This document shows positions 1 to 5,667 of a stretch of DNA of 5,667 nucleotides, piece by piece. The DNA is taken from positions 1-5,667 of the forward strand of contig JAOZKS010000181.1 in NCBI GenBank assembly GCA_029935255.1. The letters are read 5' to 3'. Below the pieces are notes generated by a model. The model was given only the letters and a program-made list of their open reading frames with translations, ran no database searches and had not been told where the DNA came from. The DNA is from Pontiella sp. GTDB taxonomy: Bacteria > Verrucomicrobiota > Kiritimatiellia > Kiritimatiellales > Pontiellaceae. Position numbers and translations under genes: made by a program. The stretch's first letter is position 1; each line of letters begins with the position of its first letter.

Positions 1-1287
1 GTCGAGAAAGTGCATGCCGCCGGAAAACAGGCGGGGATCTTCTGGGGCGACCACTGGATCGGTGCGGAATTCTACCATCCTTCCTATCAGGAAATCGGCA
101 TCGACATCAACATTGGTGCCGTCGAGGATGGGGTTGCTCTGCGCCGTCTGGCCGACACCCCCGGACCGCAGGTGAAAGAGATCCGCCTCTATCCCTACTT
201 CTTTCCCGATGTCTTCCACGACGATGGCGACCCCGCCGGGGAGTCGCTCGAGAACTGGATGAAGATTCGCCGGGCGCTCTTGCGCATGCCGGTCGACCGT
301 ATTGGCTATGGCGGCTACCTGACGCTTGCCGCCAAGTTTCCTGACTTTGTCCAGCAGGTGGTCGAGCTCTGCAACGAGTTTCGCGATCTCCGCGAACGCA
401 CCAACGGCGAGCTTTCACAACGTCTTCCGATCAAAGTGGCCGTACTCAGCAGTTGGGGTTGGTTGCGGGCGTGGATCAACTACACCAATCCGCACCAAAA
501 GTTTTTGGACAAGCGTCCGGACGTCACCGTCATTGCGGGGTCCAACATGCTCGAATGCCTCTCCGGCCTGCCGGTCGAAGTCAGCTTCCTGAGTTTCGAT
601 GAAATCCGGGAGGGTGGCGTTCCCGCCGATGTGGATGTGCTCATCAACGCCGGCACCGGCGATACGGCATGGAGCGGAGGGCGCGAGTGGGCCGACCCCT
701 CAATCATCGTCCCCGTGCGCAAGTGGATTGCCGAAGGCGGCGGCTTGATCGGGATTACCGATCCCTCCGGCCACCAGCATCAAGGCCGCTATTTTCAGCT
801 CGAAGATGTACTCGGCATCCAGAAAGAGATCGGACAAAGTTGCATGGCCGCCGCTCGTCCGCTAAAGCTTGCCGATTCGCATTTCATCACCAAAGGGGGG
901 GCGGAGAATATTCAATTGGGTCATGGAATTAGTTACGTCTATTCTGCATCGGACTCCGCGGAAATCCTTTCGATTTCAAAACTCGGCCACATACAGCTTT
1001 CAGCCAATGGGTTTGCCAAAGGCCGCGGGGTCTATCTTTCCGAATTGCCTTACAACCTCGACAACGCGCGGTTGCTGCTGCGCGCCATCGCCTGGACGGC
1101 CGGCAAAGAGAGCGTTCTCGATACATGGGTGTGTGATAATCCGAATACGGACTGCGCTCACTACGTTGAAGCCGGATGCACGGCCGTTGCAAACCACACG
1201 GCGGAGCCTCAGACGACGAATTTTACCGATGGCGATGGAAACGTCCGATCCCTCGAGCTTAATCCGCACGAAATGCGCTGGATTTAG
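1..1287 (+). CDS. GH112 1,3-beta-galactosyl-N-acetylhexosamine phosphorylase (lacto-N-biose/galacto-N-biose phosphorylase family), 5'-truncated by the window edge
   Basis: This is the C-terminal 428 residues of a cytoplasmic glycoside phosphorylase. The family splits galactosyl-beta-1,3-GlcNAc or -GalNAc with phosphate into alpha-galactose 1-phosphate and the free amino sugar. The frame is open from base 1, and the GTG at base 10 is an internal codon, not a start. Counting from the first codon, the end of the catalytic barrel carries FWGDHWIG (Asp17), LYPYFFPD preceded by Arg62, and RIGYGGY near residue 100. From memory, Asp17 and Arg62 have the same 45-residue spacing as Asp313 (general acid) and Arg358 of the Bifidobacterium enzyme. 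A Rossmann-like middle domain follows (about 145-285, with INAGTGDTAWSGG and HQHQGRYFQLEDVLG), then a small beta domain ending MRWI. About 300 N-terminal residues are missing, giving the usual total of about 720-730. The family also contains galactosyl-beta-1,4-rhamnose phosphorylases, so substrate is open and no symbol (gnpA/lnpA) is assigned. Family assignment is very secure. Confidence 0.93.
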   Translation, partial: VEKVHAAGKQAGIFWGDHWIGAEFYHPSYQEIGIDINIGAVEDGVALRRLADTPGPQVKEIRLYPYFFPDVFHDDGDPAGESLENWMKIRRALLRMPVDRIGYGGYLTLAAKFPDFVQQVVELCNEFRDLRERTNGELSQRLPIKVAVLSSWGWLRAWINYTNPHQKFLDKRPDVTVIAGSNMLECLSGLPVEVSFLSFDEIREGGVPADVDVLINAGTGDTAWSGGREWADPSIIVPVRKWIAEGGGLIGITDPSGHQHQGRYFQLEDVLGIQKEIGQSCMAAARPLKLADSHFITKGGAENIQLGHGISYVYSASDSAEILSISKLGHIQLSANGFAKGRGVYLSELPYNLDNARLLLRAIAWTAGKESVLDTWVCDNPNTDCAHYVEAGCTAVANHTAEPQTTNFTDGDGNVRSLELNPHEMRWI

Positions 1288-1311
1288 TTTTTACAAAATG
1301 GAGAACGATCA

Positions 1312-3831
1312 ATGAACCATAAATGGATGATCGGTTGTGTATTAATTTCATCGAGCGTAGCCCTGACGGTGTCGGCCTCCTTTGAAAAAACGTGGGACGA
1401 TACGCCTAATCAGGTTTGGGCCGGCGCGGATCTCTGGGCCAACCGCTTGCAGGACTGGCGCGTTGAGAATGGCCGATTGGAATGCGTCCCCAACCGCAAT
1501 CTTCCTCTCCGCGCTCTATACCTGCTGGATCAGGATCTTTCAGGGAACGGGGTCGCGTTCGAGATGTCCGTTGAAATCGGGCGCATCGAATCCGAGATTT
1601 CAAACCAGCCCGATGGAGCCGCCGGCTTCCTGCTGGGGGTAGGCAACGGAAAGATGGACTACCGCGCTGCCGCATTGATTCACCAAACGCCGGGGGCGGG
1701 TGCGGGGCTCTTTGTGGGGATCAACCATCTCGGGCGCACGTTTATTCACGACAACGAAACCGGCCTCTATTTTGAAACGGACCCGCTGGCGATGGACATG
1801 CAAAAGCCTTCCGGTTTTGAATTCAAGACGGTAACGCTCTCTTGCTCGGCCATGAAGTCCTCTTCAACTGAGTGGAAAATTTCGGTTCGGGCCAAGGATG
1901 GAACCGGAGCGGTGATCAGTAAAATCTCCGCATTGGTTCCTGCGGAAAGACTGCTCGGAAATGTTGCGCTTACCGCCGACCCCGGCCTGCAAAGAAAATC
2001 CATCGCCCACTACGGCTTCAACCATTGGAAAGGCTCCGGTGAACGCCTTGTTTCCCATGAAGACCGCACTTTGGGGCCTGTGATCGGAACGCAGTACACC
2101 ATTAGTCGCAGAACCCTGAAAATGTCGGCCCAAATGGCGCCGCTTCCCGAGAGCCGTCGGCAGGGGGCCACCCTCGAAATCAAGGAGGAGAGTGAGTGGA
2201 AAACGATCGCCACTGCGGATGTTGACCCTTCATCCTACACCGCGGTATTCCACGTGACGAATTGGGATGATACCCGAGCCGTGACCTATCGTGTGACGGC
2301 GCCCAAATCCATCGAGGGTGAACAATCGTGGTCGGGAACGTTGCGCAGCAACCCCCGTGAAAAACAGGAATTCGTGGTTGCAGGCTTTACCGGGAACCAC
2401 AACCTTTCCCGTTCGGTGAGTGCCGGGGGGCGATACACGAAAGACCGCAAGGGCGACTGGATCAAGGGTACATGGTTTCCACATGCGGACCTCAGCACGA
2501 ACGTAGTGGCACAGGAACCCGACCTACTCTTCTTTTCGGGCGATCAAGTCTATGAATCCGCCAGTCCGTCCTTCCCGGATGGCCGCGCACGCGAGCTGGA
2601 TTATCTCTATAAATGGTATCTCTATCTATGGGCCTTCCGTGATCTGACCTGCGACATTCCCACCGTCTGCATCCCCGACGACCACGATGTGTTCCAAGGC
2701 AATCTATGGGGGCAGGGCGGTCGTGCCGCCAAGCGCCAGAACGATGGCGGCTATACCGCGCCTGCCGACTTTGTTCGCATGGTGGAGCATACCCAAACTT
2801 CCAACTTGCCGGACCCTGTTGATCCCGATCCCGTCCACCAAGGCATTGGAGTTTACTTCACTGCGCTCAACTGGGGCTCCATGAGCTTTGCCGTTCTTGA
2901 AGATCGAAAATTTAAGGTTGGCCCCGATTCCAAGGAGGCCCGGTCGGGCGATCCCGACCAAATGATTCTGCTGGGCGAGCGTCAGCTCGACTTTATCGAA
3001 GATTGGACCCGCGACTGGAGCGATGGCGCAACGATGAAGGCCTCGCTCACGGCGACCGTCTTTTCCCAACTTCATACATGGCGCACCAAGGGCGGAGGAA
3101 TTGAACAGGACCCCGATACCAATGGATGGCCCATCCCCGGTCGCAACAAGGCCTTGAAAGCGTTGCGTAAAGGATTCACGCTGATGATTGGCGGCGACCA
3201 GCACCTCGCCACCACCGCCCAGCACGGCGTGGATGATTGGGGGGATAGCGGATGGAGCATCTGCGTTCCCTCGATTGCCAACTATTTCCCGCGTTCATGG
3301 AAGCCGATCAAGACCGGTCAAAACCGGACACCCGGAATGACAAAGGACATGGGCGATTTTCTTGATGGCTGGGGAAACAAGGTAACCCTGCATGCGGTTG
3401 CCAATCCCGGCGGAGAGCCGAGTGCTCATGAACCCGCCGGTCTGCATGATCGGATGCCCGGCTATGGCATTATCCGTTTCAACCCATCCACCCGCAAGAT
3501 CGAGATGAGCAACTGGCCGCGCTATGCCACCACTGGAAACGGAAATCCTTATCCCGGTTGGCCGGTCACCATCGACCAGACCGATAACTACGGCCGCAAG
3601 GCCGTCGCGCATCTACCCACCATCAAGGTGACCGGAAAACAAAATCCCGTAATCAAAGTGATCGACGAATCAACCGGTGAATGGATCTATGCCTTGCGTA
3701 TCAACGGCAGCACCTTTCAGCCCAAGGTATTCAAAAAGGGAACCTATACCGTCGAGGTTGATGGAAAAAGCTTCAAGGGGCTGAAGGCGGGCAAGTTGAA
3801 TGATCCCGCTGTGATTGAGGTAAAGTTTTAG
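1312..3831 (+). CDS. Secreted multidomain PhoD-like metallophosphatase (alkaline phosphatase D family)
   Basis: The product is an exported metal-dependent phosphatase or phosphodiesterase; its true substrate is unknown. A signal peptide covers residues 1-22 (basic start, hydrophobic core, cleavage after VSA), with no lipobox. Residues about 24-240 look like a beta-sandwich (concanavalin/LamG-like) domain, and about 250-347 like the Ig/fibronectin-type domain that precedes PhoD cores. The core, about 352-710, shows SGDQVYE (Asp411, Tyr414), PDDHDVF (Asp456-Asp459), LEDRKF (Asp531, Arg532), LGERQLDFIEDW (555-565), FSQLHTW (His588) and GGDQH (Asp629, His631). A final beta-rich domain spans about 768-839. 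At 839 residues it is much longer than the usual 500-580. Where PhoD has ASC(Q) with an iron-binding cysteine, this protein reads AGFTGNHN (357-364). The ATG is preceded by GGAGA at 1300-1304, seven bases away. It starts 24 bases after the phosphorylase, so co-transcription is likely. Fold is secure; natural substrate is not. Confidence 0.88.
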   Translation: MNHKWMIGCVLISSSVALTVSASFEKTWDDTPNQVWAGADLWANRLQDWRVENGRLECVPNRNLPLRALYLLDQDLSGNGVAFEMSVEIGRIESEISNQPDGAAGFLLGVGNGKMDYRAAALIHQTPGAGAGLFVGINHLGRTFIHDNETGLYFETDPLAMDMQKPSGFEFKTVTLSCSAMKSSSTEWKISVRAKDGTGAVISKISALVPAERLLGNVALTADPGLQRKSIAHYGFNHWKGSGERLVSHEDRTLGPVIGTQYTISRRTLKMSAQMAPLPESRRQGATLEIKEESEWKTIATADVDPSSYTAVFHVTNWDDTRAVTYRVTAPKSIEGEQSWSGTLRSNPREKQEFVVAGFTGNHNLSRSVSAGGRYTKDRKGDWIKGTWFPHADLSTNVVAQEPDLLFFSGDQVYESASPSFPDGRARELDYLYKWYLYLWAFRDLTCDIPTVCIPDDHDVFQGNLWGQGGRAAKRQNDGGYTAPADFVRMVEHTQTSNLPDPVDPDPVHQGIGVYFTALNWGSMSFAVLEDRKFKVGPDSKEARSGDPDQMILLGERQLDFIEDWTRDWSDGATMKASLTATVFSQLHTWRTKGGGIEQDPDTNGWPIPGRNKALKALRKGFTLMIGGDQHLATTAQHGVDDWGDSGWSICVPSIANYFPRSWKPIKTGQNRTPGMTKDMGDFLDGWGNKVTLHAVANPGGEPSAHEPAGLHDRMPGYGIIRFNPSTRKIEMSNWPRYATTGNGNPYPGWPVTIDQTDNYGRKAVAHLPTIKVTGKQNPVIKVIDESTGEWIYALRINGSTFQPKVFKKGTYTVEVDGKSFKGLKAGKLNDPAVIEVKF

Positions 3832-3851
3832 CGAAGCACAAGAGGTCGAAT

Positions 3852-4478
3852 ATGAATACCTCCATCCTTTTATTTGATCTGGCGGGCGTGGTGTTCTTCG
3901 CCATTGCCGGAGCGTTGGCTGCGGGACGCAAGCGCATGGATCTTTTTGGAGTGGTGGTCATCGGCTGTGTCACGGCGCTGGGCGGGGGCACGGTACGAGA
4001 TCTTTTGCTGGGTTCCCATCCGGTTTTCTGGATTTCGGCACCGTACTATTTCTGGGTGGCCGCCACTGCGGCGGCAGGAACGTTTTTTATGGGGCGCTGG
4101 CGGAGACCGGCACCGAAGGTGATGATGTATGCCGATGCCGGCGGGCTGGCGCTTTTTACCGTGATTGGTTTTCAGAAGGGGTTCGAGGTCACGCAGTCGT
4201 ATAGCATTTCCATCATCATGGGGGTCACCACGGGCGTGGTCGGAGGTATTGTGCGCGATGTGCTGGCCGATGAAATTCCGCTCATCTTCCGCCGGGAAAT
4301 CTATGCCTCGGCGAGCCTCTGCGGGGCTGGCATTCTGGCGCTGCTCGTCCACCTTTTTGGATACGGTCCGCTGGCCGTGACGATCTCCGTTTGCATCACT
4401 CTGGCCATTCGGCTTTCAGCCATTCGATGGAAACTTTCCCTGCCGGTTCTGGTGCTGGACGACGGAGTTGAGCGGTGA
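3852..4478 (+). CDS. Trimeric intracellular cation (TRIC) channel / UPF0126 family inner-membrane protein
   Basis: This 208-residue integral membrane protein belongs to the UPF0126 (YicG/YadS-like) family, whose bacterial members are the prokaryotic relatives of TRIC cation channels. Length is normal for the family (about 200-210). The protein shows the internal duplication: repeat one has LFDLAGVVFFAIAGALAAGRK near the N-terminus and GGGTVRDLLLG (Arg49, Asp50); repeat two has DAGGLALFTVIG (from Asp95) and GGIVRDVLADEIPLIFR (Arg135, Asp136). About seven hydrophobic segments are visible. The GG-x-x-RD motif in each half is the family hallmark, and the glycine-rich helix breaks line the pore in solved TRIC structures. 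Physiological cargo is unsettled: potassium or other cation conductance is shown for some homologues, and small-molecule transport has been proposed for others. The ATG has a GAGG site at 3842-3845. It lies 20 bases after the phosphatase stop and overlaps the next gene by four bases. Confidence 0.92.
   Translation: MNTSILLFDLAGVVFFAIAGALAAGRKRMDLFGVVVIGCVTALGGGTVRDLLLGSHPVFWISAPYYFWVAATAAAGTFFMGRWRRPAPKVMMYADAGGLALFTVIGFQKGFEVTQSYSISIIMGVTTGVVGGIVRDVLADEIPLIFRREIYASASLCGAGILALLVHLFGYGPLAVTISVCITLAIRLSAIRWKLSLPVLVLDDGVER
4464..4467 (+). promoter_or_regulatory. Ribosome binding site choosing the GTG start of the EamA gene
   Basis: GGAG lies inside the 3' end of the TRIC gene, seven bases before GTG at 4475. 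The in-frame ATG at 4484 would sit 16 bases away, too far for this site, and has only a weak GAGCGG of its own. This favours the GTG, with a GTGA start-stop overlap and translational coupling. Confidence 0.6.
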
Positions 4479-5377
4479 ATCCGATGCGCCCCCGGAACTT
4501 GGCGGTCTTTTTTGCACTGGTGGCCGTGGTGTTCTGGTCGACCAGTGCGACGGCATTTTCGTTTGGACTGCGCGAGATGGATGGTCTTCAATTGATGTTC
4601 GGAGCCGTATTGGTTTCGGTGGTTTGTCTCGTTTGCCTTGCCCTATTGCAGGGGAAAGGATCTTGCTTGAGAGCGGTTGGTTTTGCAGAGCTCAAGCACG
4701 CGGCCCTGCTGGGGTTTTTAAATCCATTTCTGTATTACGCCATCCTGCTCAAGGCATACTCCATTCTGCCCGCCCAGGAGGCCATGGCGCTCAACTATCT
4801 GTGGCCTGTGGTTTTGGTCTTGCTGTCCATTCCCTTGCTGGGGCAGAAGGTTGCAAAAGGAGAGTGGGTCGCGCTCGGAATCAGTTTCTTTGGAATCTTG
4901 ATCATCGCGACGCAGGGAGATTTGTCCCAACTAAAATTTACCAACGGGGTGGGGGATGCCCTGGCTTTGGGAAGTACGCTCATCTGGGCCTTGTACTGGA
5001 TACTCAATGTACGAACCGATGGCGATGACATCGTGAAGTTGATTCTGAATCTCGCCTTTGGCAGCGTCTACCTGTTGGTGGCCGTCCTCCTTTTCTCTGA
5101 ATTGGAAATCCCAACCATGAGGGGGGCCGGGGCGATGCTGTATATTGGCCTTTTTGAAATTGCCTTCGCGTTTTTCTTTTGGCTCAAGGCATTGCAGCTA
5201 AGCACATCGACGGCCCGAATTGGCCAGCTCATCTTTCTTGCACCGTTCCTATCCTTGCTTTGGATCCAGCTTGCGCTTAAGGAACCGATACAGTCTGCAA
5301 CCCTCATTGGCCTGTTGTTTCTCGTCAGCGGCATTCTGGTGCAACGGTATTTGGCGCTGGATCGGGCAGAGACATGA
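4475..5377 (+). CDS. EamA/DMT superfamily transporter (RhaT/EamA-type permease)
   Basis: This 300-residue inner-membrane transporter of the drug/metabolite superfamily most likely exports or imports a small metabolite. The substrate cannot be read from sequence. About ten hydrophobic helices form two tandem EamA repeats, at residues about 9-146 and 158-290. Family signs are the early FWSTS segment (20-24), the LNYLWPVVLVLLSIPLLGQK stretch (106-125) that closes repeat one, GEWVALGISFFGILIIA (129-145), and LALKEPIQ (266-273) before the last helix. Length is normal (about 290-300). The GTG start at 4475 overlaps the TRIC stop codon; an ATG at 4484 would shorten the protein by three residues. The tail RYLALDRAET is short and polar. 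The gene is last in the + strand run and converges on an AraC-family remnant 44 bases on. A partnership with the TRIC protein is suggested only by the overlap. Confidence 0.9.
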   Translation: MNPMRPRNLAVFFALVAVVFWSTSATAFSFGLREMDGLQLMFGAVLVSVVCLVCLALLQGKGSCLRAVGFAELKHAALLGFLNPFLYYAILLKAYSILPAQEAMALNYLWPVVLVLLSIPLLGQKVAKGEWVALGISFFGILIIATQGDLSQLKFTNGVGDALALGSTLIWALYWILNVRTDGDDIVKLILNLAFGSVYLLVAVLLFSELEIPTMRGAGAMLYIGLFEIAFAFFFWLKALQLSTSTARIGQLIFLAPFLSLLWIQLALKEPIQSATLIGLLFLVSGILVQRYLALDRAET

Positions 5378-5421
5378 TGGGTTTTCGACGGACAGGAATG
5401 GCATCGCGTTCAGTTCGACGG

Positions 5422-5586
5422 CTAAAGCATTTTACCCTTCACCTTTTGAAACTGGCGCGGTGAGACACCTGTTTCGCGTTTAAAGGCGGCGGAAAAGTAG
5501 TGGACGGAGGAAAATCTGCGCCTATGTGCTGATAAAGAGGTGGAAGGAGCAGCTCGTACAAAATTTATAGATCTATACACGGACAC
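5422..5586 (-). pseudogene. AraC/XylR-family transcription regulator, C-terminal helix-turn-helix remnant
   Basis: On the minus strand a frame ending in TAG (5422-5424) encodes HYFSAAFKRETGVSP followed by RQF. This is an unmistakable end of an AraC-family DNA-binding domain (second recognition helix and the G-x-S-P signature), then a short basic tail KVKGKML. Upstream of it the frame reads RAAPSTSLSAHRRRF. Intact members have roughly six more residues here: the LL pair after the alanine and the x-x-E-I before AHR are absent, as if two short in-frame pieces were lost. Similarity fades before about base 5574, and the frame is closed by TGA at 5602-5604, so the effector domain and the first helix-turn-helix are missing. 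The right bound given is the furthest possible GTG codon and is arbitrary. It could be a decayed gene, a rearranged fragment, or an intact gene damaged by sequence errors near a contig end. Family call is strong; non-functional status is likely. Confidence 0.75.
5566..5577. repeat. 12-base perfect palindrome TATAGATCTATA
   Basis: TATAGATCTATA reads the same on both strands. It lies at the point where recognisable AraC similarity stops, and eight bases from 5578 lead to a second small inverted repeat. It might be a binding site or a scar of rearrangement. In AT-rich sequence it could also be chance. Confidence 0.4.
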
Positions 5587-5598
5587 CTTTTCCTGTCC
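5581..5598. repeat. Short inverted repeat GGACA / TGTCC with an 8-base loop
   Basis: GGACA (5581-5585) and TGTCC (5594-5598) flank CCTTTTCC and could form a five-pair stem. No run of T follows on either strand, so it is not a convincing intrinsic terminator. It sits just outside the AraC-like segment. Confidence 0.3.
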
Positions 5599-5667
5599 AA
5601 ATCAGGGAGCGGAGGTTTCCAATAATCCTCACGTTCGATTGAGCATTTTTCGTGGAATTCCATAATC

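Noticed and set aside
10..12. GTG at base 10 as the start of the phosphorylase
   Set aside because: The frame is open to base 1, and a start here would remove most of the catalytic barrel. The gene clearly continues to the left.
2704..3225. 173-codon open frame on the minus strand inside the phosphatase gene
   Set aside because: It lies wholly opposite the catalytic core, which has clear motifs in the + frame. Its translation shows no recognisable domain and is typical of antisense shadow in GC-rich genes.
3870..4352. 160-codon minus-strand frame opposite the TRIC gene
   Set aside because: The translation is rich in Arg, His and Pro with no membrane or domain pattern, while the + strand gives a full-length family protein.
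4468..5028. 186-codon + strand frame overlapping the start of the EamA gene
   Set aside because: It is a shifted reading of the transporter gene, which has two complete EamA repeats in the other frame.
5384..5421. Direct repeat TTCGACGG (5384-5391 and 5414-5421) after the EamA stop
   Set aside because: Eight bases repeated once over 30 bases is weak, with no matching flanks or known site type.
5378..5421. Terminator between the convergent EamA gene and the AraC remnant
   Set aside because: No GC-rich stem followed by a T run could be found on either strand in this gap.
5220..5483. 87-codon + strand frame spanning the EamA 3' end and the convergent gap
   Set aside because: It overlaps two better supported features, has no ribosome binding site, and shows no recognisable protein pattern.

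Overview
The window reads as a bacterial chromosome fragment of moderately high GC. Four protein genes lie head to tail on the + strand, followed by a decayed regulator gene pointing the other way at the right edge. In order they are: the 3' part of a GH112 galactosyl-glycoside phosphorylase, a large secreted PhoD-like metallophosphatase, a TRIC/UPF0126 membrane channel protein, and an EamA/DMT transporter. The organism looks Gram-negative. A glycan phosphorylase beside a multidomain secreted hydrolase and an AraC-type regulator would suit a glycan-degrading member of the Planctomycetes-Verrucomicrobia-Kiritimatiellota group. That placement is an impression from gene style, not something the sequence proves.

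Layout. Bases 1-1287 hold the C-terminal 428 residues of the phosphorylase, whose start lies off the left edge. After 24 bases with a good ribosome binding site comes the 839-residue phosphatase (1312-3831). After 20 more bases comes the TRIC protein (3852-4478). Its stop codon overlaps the GTG start of the EamA transporter (4475-5377) by four bases. None of these junctions shows a terminator or promoter, so the four genes are probably one transcript whose promoter lies left of the window. The EamA gene converges on a minus-strand AraC-family helix-turn-helix remnant (5422 to about 5586). A 44-base gap separates them, with no convincing terminator. The last 65 bases hold no recognisable gene.

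How the genes may work together. GH112 enzymes split beta-1,3-galactosyl-N-acetylhexosamines (or galactosyl-rhamnose) in the cytoplasm using inorganic phosphate, giving galactose 1-phosphate. The neighbouring phosphatase carries a signal peptide and could release phosphate, or trim phosphorylated material, outside the inner membrane. A link through phosphate supply is attractive but is inference from adjacency only. The two membrane proteins form a translationally coupled pair and may simply ride along in the operon.

No clearly new system is visible. The points most worth a second look are the phosphatase, which has an extra N-terminal domain and lacks the cysteine expected in the PhoD iron site, and the AraC remnant, which appears to have lost short pieces of its DNA-binding helices beside two small inverted repeats.
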